Assembly (NCBI GenBank): GCA_021825925.1
Contig: JAKAFP010000005.1
Location: 1 to 64,000, forward strand
DNA from: Chloroflexota bacterium
GTDB taxonomy: Bacteria > Chloroflexota > Anaerolineae > Anaerolineales > Anaerolineaceae
DNA: 64,000 nt
Direction: 5' to 3'
A program made the translations under genes and the position numbers. The notes beneath the pieces were generated by a model. That model searched no databases. It saw only the letters and a list, made by a program, of their open reading frames with translations, and was not told the DNA's origin. Shown piece after piece: positions 10,597 to 19,566 of this stretch (the stretch's first letter is position 1; every line of letters begins with the position of its first letter).

Positions 10597-12120
10597 TCAG
10601 GCCATGCCCGTTGCCAGTGTCATAATGCGTTCTTGTGTTGCTTCAGAAATATCCAGAATGCCATTGGAACTTCCGTGACACATCACCATGATGCGATCAC
10701 TCATTCCGATCACTTCTTGCAGATCACTCGAGATCATGATGATCGAAATTCCTTGTTCGGCAAGTTCATTCATGAGCTTATAAATCTCATATTTGGCACC
10801 TACATCAATACCCCTGGTTGGGTCATCCATGATCAGAACTTTTGGACCTGACATTAACCACTTGGAAATGACCACTTTTTGCTGGTTCCCACCAGACAGC
10901 GATTCAACTGGCACAAGAAGGCTTGGAGTCTTGATCGCAAGTTCCTTGGCAAATTTCAAACTCTCGGCAAGTTCGGCATCCTGATCGATACGCATAAAGG
11001 AGGCAAACCGATCCAAATTAGGCAGGGAAATATTTTTTAAGATGGACTGGATCAGAATCAAACCATGCCGTTTTCGATCTTCAGGCACCAGACTGATGCC
11101 ATGTTCCATGGCAGAATGTCCATTTGTGATAAAAATCTCTTTCCCTTCCATCTTGATCGTGCCTTGTGTGATCTTGGCGAATTCACCAAAAATCGTCATC
11201 ACAAGTTCGGTACGGCCTGAACCCATCAATCCGGCAATTCCAAGGATTTCTCCTTTACGCAGATCGAAGGTAACTCCCTTAAGTACTTCTTTGCCCTTAT
11301 CAACGTCTTCTGCGTGAAGATCGTTGACTTCAAAAACAACATTGCCTGGGGTACGATTTCCTTTTGGAAAACGTTCCTTCATTTCACGGCCAACCATGTA
11401 TTGAACCAATTTTTCTGAGGTCAGATTTTTGGTGGGTTGAGTCGTAACAACCTTGCCATCGCGTAAAACGGTCACACTGTCAGTGATTCTGAAAAATTCT
11501 TCAAGCTTGTGGGTAATATATATGCAGGTTACCCCATGTTCCTTTAAGGTCTTGAGAATCTCCATTAACTGGGTGACTTCAGCTTCAGAAAGCGCACTCG
11601 TGGGTTCATCCAGGATCAAGATTTTCGCGTTTTCTGACAACGCTTTGGCGATTTCCGTCATCTGCATTTTTCCAACACCCAGGTTTTTTACAATATCCTG
11701 AGGTTGAACGTCGAGATGATACTCATCCAAAATTTTTTGAGTGTCTGAATAAACGCGAGACCAATTAATGATTCCACGTTCTACTGGCTCTTTTCCAAGG
11801 AAAATATTTTCTCCAACAGTCATCCCGGGCACAAGGGTTAATTCTTGATAAACAATGGCGATGCCTTTTTCAGCGGCCTGATGGATGGCACTTCCTTCAA
11901 GCTTCAGGAGCTCACCATTGTAGTAAATGTCTCCCTCATAGGTATCGTGAGGGTACACTCCAGACAGAATTTTCATTAACGTAGACTTGCCAGCGCCGTT
12001 TTCTCCGCACAAACCATGGATCTCACCACGTTTAACTTGAAAACTGACATCACTAAGCGCAGTCACGCCAGGAAATTCTTTTGTTACCTGTTGAAAATCT
12101 AGAATAATGTTTTCGTCCAT
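10597..12120 (-). CDS. xylG: D-xylose ABC transporter ATP-binding protein (XylG, two ABC domains)
   Basis: Cytoplasmic ATPase of the sugar importer with two fused nucleotide-binding domains, as in all CUT2 systems (about 507 residues). Domain 1 has Walker A GENGAGKST, a degenerate signature LGVGKMQMTEIAKAL and Walker B ILILDEPTSAL. Domain 2 has the degenerate Walker A GLMGSGRTEL, the canonical signature LSGGNQQKVVISKWL and Walker B VLIMDDPTRGID. One competent and one degenerate site is usual for the family. The ATG at 12120 follows GGAT with good spacing; an in-frame TTG lies two codons earlier. It follows xylF after a 190-bp gap that contains a stable hairpin. Confidence 0.95.
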   Translation of the reverse strand: MDENIILDFQQVTKEFPGVTALSDVSFQVKRGEIHGLCGENGAGKSTLMKILSGVYPHDTYEGDIYYNGELLKLEGSAIHQAAEKGIAIVYQELTLVPGMTVGENIFLGKEPVERGIINWSRVYSDTQKILDEYHLDVQPQDIVKNLGVGKMQMTEIAKALSENAKILILDEPTSALSEAEVTQLMEILKTLKEHGVTCIYITHKLEEFFRITDSVTVLRDGKVVTTQPTKNLTSEKLVQYMVGREMKERFPKGNRTPGNVVFEVNDLHAEDVDKGKEVLKGVTFDLRKGEILGIAGLMGSGRTELVMTIFGEFAKITQGTIKMEGKEIFITNGHSAMEHGISLVPEDRKRHGLILIQSILKNISLPNLDRFASFMRIDQDAELAESLKFAKELAIKTPSLLVPVESLSGGNQQKVVISKWLMSGPKVLIMDDPTRGIDVGAKYEIYKLMNELAEQGISIIMISSDLQEVIGMSDRIMVMCHGSSNGILDISEATQERIMTLATGMA

Positions 12121-12251
12121 CGGCAAAATCCTATTTTGTATGAATCTCGAGAAACTTCTTTTAATGTAAAGGCGAAAAACTGGACCTGGTTATCAGCAGT
12201 GGATCTTCGATAAAAAAACAGCCTTACGTCTTTCCACTAAACTTTTTGTGA

Positions 12252-12288
12252 ATTCTTCCGCGCCTGAAATAATCAAGCGCGGAAGAAT
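12252..12288 (-). other. 12-bp stem-loop between xylF and xylG
   Basis: The perfect stem ATTCTTCCGCGC / GCGCGGAAGAAT has a 13-nt loop and lies 23 bases after the xylF stop. In the direction of transcription it is followed by A-rich rather than T-rich sequence. It therefore fits a 3'-end mRNA-stabilising hairpin better than a full terminator. Such hairpins after binding-protein genes keep the binding protein in excess over the permease. Confidence 0.6.
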
Positions 12289-12310
12289 AATTACTAACTT
12301 ACCTTAATTA

Positions 12311-14485
12311 TTAAGGTTTCGGAGGCAGTTGATCGGCAGGAATGTCGCGATAGACTGCATCGTAGGGTTGGAATTTGCTGACAACGATCTCTTGGTAGAC
12401 ATTGTCTTTGTTGACCTGAACAACAGGCAGGAAAACGCAAGCCATATCGCCGGTCAGAGTATCATCACCGAAGAGGGTCTTGAGGGGGATGGTCTGAACG
12501 CCTTCAATTGCATTACCTTTGATCAAAGCGTCCATTGTTTCAACAGCTTTTGGAACCAACAGGCGGAAGTCTTTGTAGACGGTCACGGTCTGTTCGCCCT
12601 TGACGATGCTATTGCAGCCGTCGGCTGAAGCGTCCTGTCCAGAAATGGGTACCTTGCCGGCCAATCCCTGGGCTTTCAAAGCGGTCAATTCACCGAGTGC
12701 GGTGCCGTCATTGGAGGCGATCACTGCATCGATCTTGTTTTGGTTGGCGGTCAGGGTATTTTCCATCTGAGAAAGAGCCTTGGCGGCATCCCAGTTTTCA
12801 ACCCAGAAATCGGCCACGATTTTGATCACACCGGAATCAATGTAGGGTTGAATGACTTCCATTTGACCATTTCTGACCAAGTGAGCGTTGTTATCAGTGG
12901 GGGAACCACCAGATAACACCACTTTTGCGGGATTGTCGGCGGTCCAGGTGGTGCTACCGGGAAGACCCAAAGCAGTCATCACACCCAATGCCTCCTGGCG
13001 GCCAACCTCAGTATTGTCAAAGGTCAGGTACGCAGAGACACTTGAACTCTTGATCGGGCGATCATAGGCGATCACTTTCACGCCGGCAGCTGCGGCTTTG
13101 TCAGCAGCAGTCACGACAGCAGCACCATCTTCTGCAATGATGATCAAGCCTTTGGCGCCCTGGGCAACCATGTTGTCAATTTGGTCATTCTGTAATTTGA
13201 CATCGTGGGCAGCTTCTTGAACGACGACTTTATAGCCCAGTGCTTCAAGTGCAGTTGTGAGCAGTTCAGATTCTGGTTTCCAACGTTCGGTTGCGAAATC
13301 TGAGAAAGAGAGACCAATGAGAATGGGTTCAGTCGCAGCGGGTGCTTCAGTGGCTGCAGCAGCTTCGCCGGGTTTCGGAGGAAGTTGGTCAGCGGGGATA
13401 TCACGATAGACTGCATCGTAGGGTTGGAACCCACTGACAACGATTTCCTGGTAGACATTGTCTTTGTTGACCTGAACAACAGGCAGGAAGACGCAGGCCA
13501 TATCACCGGTCAGTTTGTCATCACCAAAGAGAGTCTTGAGGGGGATAGTCTGAACACCTTCCAAGGTTTTGCCATTGATGAGGGCATCCAATGAATCAAC
13601 AGCTTTCGGGGCCAACAGGCGGAAATCTTTGTAGACGGTCACGGTCTGTTCGCCCTTGACGATGCTATTGCAGCCGTCGGCGGTGGCATCTTGACCAGAG
13701 ATGGGGACCTTACCGGCCAATCCCTGGGCTTTCAAAGCGGTCAACTCACCGAGTGCGGTGCCGTCATTGGAGGCGATCACTGCATCAATCTTATTCTGGT
13801 TTGCGGTCAGAGTGTTTTCCATCTGAGAAAGAGCCTTGGCTGCATCCCAGTTTTCAACCCAGAAATCAGCCACAACTTTGATCACACCTGAATCAATGTA
13901 GGGTTGAATGACTTCCATTTGCCCATTTCTGACCAAATGTGCGTTATTATCAGTAGGTGAACCTCCAGACAGTACCACTTTGGCGGGATTGTCGGCGGTC
14001 CAAGTAGTGCTTCCAGGCAGGCCTAAGGCGGTCATGACGCCGAGGGCCTCCTGGCGGCCAACCTCAGTATTATCAAAGGTCAGGTACGCAGAGACACTTG
14101 CGGTTTTGATCGGGCGGTCATATGCGATCACTTTCACACCAGCTTTGACAGCTTTATCCACAGAGGTGACGGCTGCTTCGCCATCTTCAGCAACAATGAT
14201 CAAGCCTTTGACACCCTGGGCAACCATGTTGTCAATCTGATCATTCTGTAATTTGACATCGTGGGCAGCTTCTTGCACTAATACTTCATACCCTTTTGCT
14301 TCAAGTGCCTTTTTCATAATTTCAGATTCGGGTTTCCAACGTTCGGTCGCGAAATCTGAGAATGAAAGACCAACTTTTACCTTATCGGCGGGGGCGGCTG
14401 CGCCACCCTTGCAAGCGCTCAAGCCGGCAGTGAGCATTACCAATACCGTGATGAGCATGAAAACACGTACGATATTCCTTTTCAT
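12311..14485 (-). CDS. xylF: xylose-binding lipoprotein with two tandem XylF-type domains
   Basis: Substrate-binding protein of the xylose importer, 724 residues, about twice the normal XylF length. It has a lipoprotein signal peptide with lipobox LSAC (Cys about residue 25). Domain 1 (about 35-365) and domain 2 (about 388-724) are each a complete periplasmic-binding-protein type 1 domain, and both contain FSDFATERWKPESE, DNTEVGRQEALG, GGSPTDNNAHLVRNGQ and ASNDGTALGE. By eye they are about 90% identical. They are joined by an Ala/Thr/Glu/Pro linker (GEAAAATEAPAATEP). GGAGGA precedes the ATG. It lies between xylR and xylG. Both domains look intact, so the protein should bind two sugars per lipid anchor; this is inferred. 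Confidence 0.95.
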   Translation of the reverse strand: MKRNIVRVFMLITVLVMLTAGLSACKGGAAAPADKVKVGLSFSDFATERWKPESEIMKKALEAKGYEVLVQEAAHDVKLQNDQIDNMVAQGVKGLIIVAEDGEAAVTSVDKAVKAGVKVIAYDRPIKTASVSAYLTFDNTEVGRQEALGVMTALGLPGSTTWTADNPAKVVLSGGSPTDNNAHLVRNGQMEVIQPYIDSGVIKVVADFWVENWDAAKALSQMENTLTANQNKIDAVIASNDGTALGELTALKAQGLAGKVPISGQDATADGCNSIVKGEQTVTVYKDFRLLAPKAVDSLDALINGKTLEGVQTIPLKTLFGDDKLTGDMACVFLPVVQVNKDNVYQEIVVSGFQPYDAVYRDIPADQLPPKPGEAAAATEAPAATEPILIGLSFSDFATERWKPESELLTTALEALGYKVVVQEAAHDVKLQNDQIDNMVAQGAKGLIIIAEDGAAVVTAADKAAAAGVKVIAYDRPIKSSSVSAYLTFDNTEVGRQEALGVMTALGLPGSTTWTADNPAKVVLSGGSPTDNNAHLVRNGQMEVIQPYIDSGVIKIVADFWVENWDAAKALSQMENTLTANQNKIDAVIASNDGTALGELTALKAQGLAGKVPISGQDASADGCNSIVKGEQTVTVYKDFRLLVPKAVETMDALIKGNAIEGVQTIPLKTLFGDDTLTGDMACVFLPVVQVNKDNVYQEIVVSKFQPYDAVYRDIPADQLPPKP
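12314..14372 (-). repeat. in-frame tandem duplication inside xylF (1,056-bp period)
   Basis: Landmarks in the two halves are offset by exactly 1,056 bp (352 codons). For example, the words at 12315 and 13371, and those at 12661 and 13717, match. No gap is needed. The copies share long identical DNA stretches in the centre but differ clearly at the two ends, including many synonymous changes. This argues against an assembly duplication. Confidence 0.9.
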
Positions 14486-14635
14486 TTGCTTTCCTCCAAA
14501 AGTTGTGAACGGATAGGGATGTCTTGCGAAGTACGATCGGAAAATTTGTTGATTTCTTCCTCCTTCCTGAATTGTGATTGGTACGATGTGGACTGTTTTG
14601 TGAAAGTGGTTTATTTAAAACCGCGGGTTCCAAGA

Positions 14636-15862
14636 TCACATCAGAGCAGGTTCGCTCAAGATATCATCAAGAACAAGGGTTATCGCACCCATAATACAAG
14701 CATCAGAACCATGCGCCGAGGGGATGATCCTGAGGTGTTCGCGACCGGGAATAAGAGTGTTTTCCAAAACGATACGTTCAACATCTTTCAAAAGTATTGG
14801 ACTGGCGTTGTTTAGCGCCCCGCCCAAAACGATCACTTCTACATTGAACAAGTTGACAAGGTTGGCAATGCCAACTCCCAGGTAATAAGCCACTTCACTT
14901 AATGCATCCCTGGCGATCTGATCGCCGGCTGTGGCCGCCTGTATGACATCATCCATGACAATGTTTTCCAAATCCCCTTTAGCCATGTCATGTAAAACAG
15001 ATTTCGCACCGTTGCTTAATGAACGCCGTACCCGCTGTTCAACCGCCCGCGGACCTACAAAGGTTTCCCAGCAGCCGCGTTTTCCGCAGCCGCACATATC
15101 ACCGTTGATATCCAGGGTCATGTGACCGGCTTCACCGGCAAATCCGAACATGCCGCGAAAGAGTTTGCCATCCATGACAATGCCGCTGCCCAAGCCGACA
15201 CCGGCGCTCAGGTAGATGAAATCTTTGACGTTCTGTACTGCACCAAAATAGTATTCCCCCAGGGCGGCCGCGTTGGCCTCGTTTTCGACATAAATCGGGC
15301 AGTCAAAATAGCTTGCCAGAATTTTGCGGATGGGGACGTTTTCCCAATGCAGGTTCGGAGCAAGCCTCAACAGGCCGCCGGCCACATCCACCATACCCGG
15401 AACACCCACCCCGATCCCCAGCAGACGTGAATCATGTGTGGTAATGAAATCAGCGGCTTGTTTGGCCAACGTCAACACCTGGTCCATGATGCCATCCTGG
15501 CCGGTTTCAGGTTTCGAAGCCTGCCGTTGGCGCCATAAAACATTCGCTGAAAAATCAGCCACCAATAACTCGATGTAATCCACATTAATTTCAATCCCCA
15601 TGGCACATCCCCCCCCGGGGTTGATCTCAAGCAGACGGCCTGGCCGGCCTGTGCTGGACTGGATCAAGTCAGTCTCGCGGATCAGGTTCTCATTGATCAA
15701 TTCGCTGATGATGCTTGAAACCGTGCTTGGATTTAATCCGGTTTCAGTGGCTAACCGAGCTCTCGAAAGCGTTTTTTGGGTCCGAAAGACACCCAGGATG
15801 ATGGCCCGGTTCATTCTTCTGACCCAAACTTGATCTGCCGTGTTGAGCTTGGAGGTAATCAT
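14636..15862 (-). CDS. xylR: ROK family repressor, XylR-type
   Basis: Xylose-responsive transcriptional repressor of 408 residues. An N-terminal winged HTH (LSRARLATETGLNPSTVSSI, about 33-52) is followed by a ROK sugar-kinase-like domain. That domain holds LLGIGVGVPGMVDVAGG (about 145), VENEANAAALGEYYFG (about 195) and the zinc motif CGCGKRGCWETF (about 258-269). It heads the xylR-F-G-H-A gene set, 150 bp before xylF. A palindrome close to the known Bacillus XylR operator lies 47-75 bp before the start codon. This supports the xylose assignment and autoregulation independently of gene order. GAGGGGG precedes the ATG. Confidence 0.92.
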   Translation of the reverse strand: MITSKLNTADQVWVRRMNRAIILGVFRTQKTLSRARLATETGLNPSTVSSIISELINENLIRETDLIQSSTGRPGRLLEINPGGGCAMGIEINVDYIELLVADFSANVLWRQRQASKPETGQDGIMDQVLTLAKQAADFITTHDSRLLGIGVGVPGMVDVAGGLLRLAPNLHWENVPIRKILASYFDCPIYVENEANAAALGEYYFGAVQNVKDFIYLSAGVGLGSGIVMDGKLFRGMFGFAGEAGHMTLDINGDMCGCGKRGCWETFVGPRAVEQRVRRSLSNGAKSVLHDMAKGDLENIVMDDVIQAATAGDQIARDALSEVAYYLGVGIANLVNLFNVEVIVLGGALNNASPILLKDVERIVLENTLIPGREHLRIIPSAHGSDACIMGAITLVLDDILSEPALM

Positions 15863-15908
15863 GGCCCCCTCAATAAAGAGAAAAAGATACGAACAAGAAG
15901 AAGAGAAG

Positions 15909-15968
15909 AGTTAGTTTATTGCCGCAATAAACTAACTACATAATAGAGATTTATTTTTAAAAAGTCAA
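15909..15968 (-). promoter_or_regulatory. xylR promoter with xylO-like operator at the transcription start
   Basis: Reading the minus strand, TTGACT (15963-15968) and TATTAT (15940-15945) are separated by exactly 17 bases. They are followed at once by a perfect inverted repeat with 12-bp arms, AGTTAGTTTATT and AATAAACTAACT, around a 5-bp centre (15909-15937). The inner arms TTAGTTTATT / AATAAACTAA differ from the Bacillus xylO arms TTAGTTTGTT / AACAAACTAA at one position per arm. The site covers the expected start point, so bound repressor should block initiation. Confidence 0.85.
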
Positions 15969-16066
15969 TAGGGAATTTTTTCGATCAACCTATACACCCC
16001 CTTCCCTCACACCGACATTAGGAGTACCCTTGATGTGAGGATTATCTTTAGAGATCTGGAGTGACC

Positions 16067-16441
16067 ATGGCAAATCTGGAAATGTTCAAAAAAGAACAAT
16101 ATATCAACGTCGAAACTTTTCGAAAAAATGGCGTGGGGGTCAAGACCCCCGTTTGGTTTGTAGAAGTAAACGGAGAATTATGTTTCGCAACCGAACCCTA
16201 TTCAGGTAAGGTAAAACGCATGCATAATAATGCGGTCGTTAACGTCGCCCCCTGCAAAATGGACGGCACTGTGACCGGCGAATGGGTGCCTGCCTCCATC
16301 CGCTTCATGCAGGGGGATGAAATTCAAATCGTTGACAAACAATACTCAAAAAAATACGGACTGATGAAAACCCTGTTCGAACTACCGAAGATCTTCAGCA
16401 AGAAACCTGAACGATCGTTCATTGCAATAAAATTACAATAA
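16067..16441 (+). CDS. PPOX-class F420/FMN-dependent oxidoreductase (Rv2061-like)
   Basis: A small split-barrel flavin or F420-binding protein of 124 residues. The core FRKNGVGVKTPVWFVEVNGELCFAT, with GK..R...N..V..APC (residues about 18-70), is typical of the Rv2061/PPOX subgroup that reduces unknown substrates with F420H2. Cofactor choice cannot be settled from sequence alone. The ATG at 16067 has GGAG at the right distance; an in-frame GTG lies two codons earlier. It is a single gene with its own terminator, divergent from xylR. The C terminus is lysine-rich. Confidence 0.8.
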   Translation: MANLEMFKKEQYINVETFRKNGVGVKTPVWFVEVNGELCFATEPYSGKVKRMHNNAVVNVAPCKMDGTVTGEWVPASIRFMQGDEIQIVDKQYSKKYGLMKTLFELPKIFSKKPERSFIAIKLQ

Positions 16442-16450
16442 CTCTTGCAA

Positions 16451-16480
16451 AAAGAGGAAAGGGATCACCCTTTCCTCTTT
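16451..16480. terminator. bidirectional terminator
   Basis: A perfect 13-bp stem (AAAGAGGAAAGGG / CCCTTTCCTCTTT) has a 4-nt loop. It sits between two convergent genes whose stops are at 16441 and 16498, with T-runs on both strands. Confidence 0.9.
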
Positions 16481-16497
16481 TTCATTCATATTTCGAA

Positions 16498-18996
16498 TTA
16501 AGGCATGTACGATCTCTCAACCCAATCCGGGTTTTCAACCACCCAGCCTTCAATATCCTGCTGAGCCCAGGATTTGATCTTCCACCAGGTGTATCCATTG
16601 GCGGTCATCGGTCCGTCTAAAATTTCAATGTAATCACCGATGGTTAATTGTGTCACGATCTTACCGGCAGTGGAGGCTTCTGAACGAACGTTCAGCTTGT
16701 CTCCAGCTTCAGTGATGATGTAGATATCATTTTTTCGAAACGCCAACGCCTGGGCGGGGGTCCCGCCTGTGAAGAGAAATTGAGATGTCCAATCAGGGGG
16801 CAATGGGGCGCTACCATTCGCCAATTTATCGCGCCACTCCTCGTCGGTCAGGCGTTGATCCCGCGGCTGTGCGAATTCGAAATATGAATAAACTCCGCCT
16901 TGGGCTACTTCAAACGTGTTTTCGAGCGGCACAACCACATAGATGCGGTCCACATACCCGACCCCGACTTCCAACACCTTTTCTCCGGCGCCGGAGACAG
17001 CCGCAATTACGGGCGCTTTGGGCATCTCGCTGTTCGGAAAGTTGGAGGGTGTTTCTTGTGACATGCATTCCACCAGCCCGAGGCACCTGGTGATCGCATC
17101 ATTTTCTTCCATGCTGACGGGTTCAGCGGATAATTCCTTGGCAGCGATATCCCCAAACAGAGTGAACCTTTCCGCCAGGTCAACCATTCCGCGGATTTGC
17201 GTATAGATCGGTACAGTGCTATTGTCTGACGCAGTACCGCTTATAACAGCCAGAAATTTTGTATCCAACCCTGCGGCCAGGGCTTCCGCGACATACGCCA
17301 TCCGGTAAAAGGCCTGCGGATCCGGCTCCACATAACTGGGGGCAGGTGACGACATGGGGGGACCCCCGCCGCCCGCACCTTCGGGCAACTTCGTATAAAG
17401 AATGGTGTCGTGTTTCATTTCAGCCCAACTGCCCAGAACGGTGTTCATTTCTCTATACGCCCAGGCATTTGACTGCATGACCTGCGGATAGGAAGAATCC
17501 TTTGATCGCAGAATCGGCAGGAAAGAATACAACCAACCATCGTAAAAACGGCTGGTCCATTGCCCTTCAGGTTGTGCCTGCACGGCGTCTTTCATTTTTG
17601 CCATCTGCTCAGGATAGTTTTGATAACCCTCTGCGCCCATGAGGGTAAGTTCCTGCTGAGCAGCGGCGGATCCAAAAGCAGCCGCGACATCCAAACCAGA
17701 AGGGAGCTCCCTCCTCTGCCCGTCAGCATTCAGCAAGACTTTATCAAAGATCAGGTTTTGAAAGATCATCCCGTCCATGGTAAACCGCTGCCCCATGAAG
17801 CGCCAGCCAATTTCAGGAGACAGGTCCACGGTTGAATTGACAAACAGAGAATTAATTTGAGGGACCGGAAGCATTTCTTTTTGGTTTTGAAATTCTGTCC
17901 ATTTAGCCTCATCCGCCAAATCCAACAAGGCAGGGGTCAGCCCATAAACCTTGTCCATCAAGGCAGCGTATTCGAGCGGACCTGCGTCATCCGTTGGACC
18001 GATGACAAAGTTTAATAATTGATGGAGCTCACCCCACAAGTCCGAAGCCGGCCGCCCTTCAACATCAGCCCGTCGCATGGCCAGGGTGATGATCAACGGC
18101 ACCCGCGAAGGGACGAACCCTGGCTGGTCTGGGTTCTCAAGTCGGAAGTGCATCCTTCCAAACCAGATCATTCCCCTGAAATAATTTTCAAGGAGTGGAT
18201 CGCCGGCATAATGCCCCACGGGTTTGTATGCGCCGTAATCATCCTTGAAATCCGGGAAGAGCACGGAAAAAGAAGGTCCGCTGGCCGCCAAGATCTGATC
18301 CACCTGACTGCCGACAATATCGCTCACCAAAGGGTCCACTTCTTGAACTGGATCAAACAGTTTTAGACCCACTGAAAGGTACGCCATGGCTTGCATCGTC
18401 TCCGGTTCCAGAGGGGTGCCTTTCACTTGTGGTAGCGAAGCGGAGATCTCTGCCAGGGTTGATCTTGAGATCTGAAGCATCTGCGGACGAATTATTTCTT
18501 TTTCGATGGTTTTCAATAACTCGTCGAAGTTCAAATGAAGTGCGTGGTAGGCGGCATCGGTAGTCAGGTAATAGGGCTGGCCTGTTTTTTTGGCGGCCTC
18601 CAGGGCAATATCACTGAACTGTGGTTCCTGGCTGTGAATGACCACAAATCCGTTCTTTTGCAGGAAGGCGGTTTCTTCTGCGGTCAACCCCTTTATCACC
18701 GCAGGGTTTGCGACAGCCGACATATCCAGCGGCAACGGGATTTCAATGCCGTTAAATGGTTCTTCATTCCAGATTTTTAAAACAACGGCCTGCCCATCCA
18801 TGGCTGTGGAAACAAAAGGCTGGGTTAGGTCCACTTGAAAAATGGGGAGTGTTTTTTCGGAATTTGAAATTTGTGGTGGTGCTTGTACGGTGGTCGTCTC
18901 CGTCTCAGGGGTCGGCCCGACTGGCGTGGATGAAACCTCACCCGTCTGGCAGGCTGATAAAAGCAAAACCAAGGCAATTACCCATGATCGTTTCAT
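16498..18996 (-). CDS. DUF3160 lipoprotein with C-terminal SH3b domain
   Basis: A predicted surface lipoprotein of about 832 residues. From the chosen ATG (18996, preceded by GAAGG) the signal peptide MKRSWVIALVLLLSAC ends in a lipobox. A long DUF3160 region follows (about 90-690), with the signature TTDAAYHALHLNFDELL near 160 and HDTILYTKLPEG near 545. The last 75 residues form an SH3b module (LNVRSEASTAGKIVTQL...WWKI...GWVVE), which usually binds peptidoglycan or other wall polymers. The function of DUF3160 is not known. The gene is monocistronic, faces the F420/FMN-type gene, and shares a bidirectional terminator with it. Confidence 0.85.
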   Translation of the reverse strand: MKRSWVIALVLLLSACQTGEVSSTPVGPTPETETTTVQAPPQISNSEKTLPIFQVDLTQPFVSTAMDGQAVVLKIWNEEPFNGIEIPLPLDMSAVANPAVIKGLTAEETAFLQKNGFVVIHSQEPQFSDIALEAAKKTGQPYYLTTDAAYHALHLNFDELLKTIEKEIIRPQMLQISRSTLAEISASLPQVKGTPLEPETMQAMAYLSVGLKLFDPVQEVDPLVSDIVGSQVDQILAASGPSFSVLFPDFKDDYGAYKPVGHYAGDPLLENYFRGMIWFGRMHFRLENPDQPGFVPSRVPLIITLAMRRADVEGRPASDLWGELHQLLNFVIGPTDDAGPLEYAALMDKVYGLTPALLDLADEAKWTEFQNQKEMLPVPQINSLFVNSTVDLSPEIGWRFMGQRFTMDGMIFQNLIFDKVLLNADGQRRELPSGLDVAAAFGSAAAQQELTLMGAEGYQNYPEQMAKMKDAVQAQPEGQWTSRFYDGWLYSFLPILRSKDSSYPQVMQSNAWAYREMNTVLGSWAEMKHDTILYTKLPEGAGGGGPPMSSPAPSYVEPDPQAFYRMAYVAEALAAGLDTKFLAVISGTASDNSTVPIYTQIRGMVDLAERFTLFGDIAAKELSAEPVSMEENDAITRCLGLVECMSQETPSNFPNSEMPKAPVIAAVSGAGEKVLEVGVGYVDRIYVVVPLENTFEVAQGGVYSYFEFAQPRDQRLTDEEWRDKLANGSAPLPPDWTSQFLFTGGTPAQALAFRKNDIYIITEAGDKLNVRSEASTAGKIVTQLTIGDYIEILDGPMTANGYTWWKIKSWAQQDIEGWVVENPDWVERSYMP

Positions 18997-19134
18997 CTTC
19001 AACCTTCTTCTATATCGCACCAACTAAATAAAACAAATAAGATACACATTAACCATTATAGGACATTTCCTTCGTCAAATAGTAAAGAACAGATCATTCG
19101 AAAGAACCATTTTAGAAATTGAAGTGTTTCAATA

Positions 19135-19163
19135 TTGACATAGTACTAACTTAGTAGTATTAT
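19135..19163 (+). promoter_or_regulatory. padR promoter with operator filling the -35/-10 spacer
   Basis: TTGACA (19135-19140) and TATTAT (19158-19163) are 17 bases apart, a near-consensus promoter. The spacer is almost wholly a 21-bp inverted repeat, ATAGTACTAA-c-TTAGTAGTAT (19140-19160, one mismatch). The site suits autorepression by the PadR protein encoded 38 bases downstream. Confidence 0.8.
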
Positions 19164-19200
19164 CTGTTTATCATTATTTAGAAACAGAAAGGAGAGCGCT

Positions 19201-19566
19201 TTGGACGACAAAGAAGGTACGTTAAAGAAGTTCCAGAAAGAATTGAACTCCGGCATTGCATCCCTTGTTTTGCTGGGCGTCATGGCAAATTCGAGTGAAC
19301 CACTTTACGGGTATCAGATCGCACGACAGATCGGCGCAGGTCAAAAAGAAGGCTTATCCATGAAACAGGGAGCGCTTTATCCAGTGCTGCGTTCGCTTGA
19401 AAACAGCGCACTGCTGCAGAGCCATGTGGAACCTTCCATCTCGGCACCGCCAAGAAGATATTACCAGATCACTCCCGCCGGAAAAGAAGCCTACCAGGAA
19501 TGGAAAACCGTTTGGGAGCAAACCCGCGATTACGTGGATGCCACGCTGAAAGGAACCCGATCATGA
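19201..19566 (+). CDS. PadR family transcriptional regulator
   Basis: A winged-helix repressor of 121 residues. Family features are LLGVMANSSEPLYGYQIARQ (about 22-41), the core MKQGALYPVLRSLENSALLQS (about 56-76) and the wing PRRYYQITPAGKEAYQEW (about 83-100). Translation appears to start at TTG 19201, preceded by AGGAGA; no ATG fits. It overlaps the next gene by 4 bases (ATGA), so the two are translationally coupled. PadR regulators paired with HAAS membrane proteins are common in Gram-positives and Chloroflexota and usually sense membrane or antibiotic stress; the signal here is unknown. Confidence 0.9.
   Translation: MDDKEGTLKKFQKELNSGIASLVLLGVMANSSEPLYGYQIARQIGAGQKEGLSMKQGALYPVLRSLENSALLQSHVEPSISAPPRRYYQITPAGKEAYQEWKTVWEQTRDYVDATLKGTRS

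Noticed and set aside
13321-13373. Possibility that the xylF duplication is an assembly error
   Set aside because: The two halves differ at many bases, including synonymous ones and both ends, so they are not a copied contig segment.
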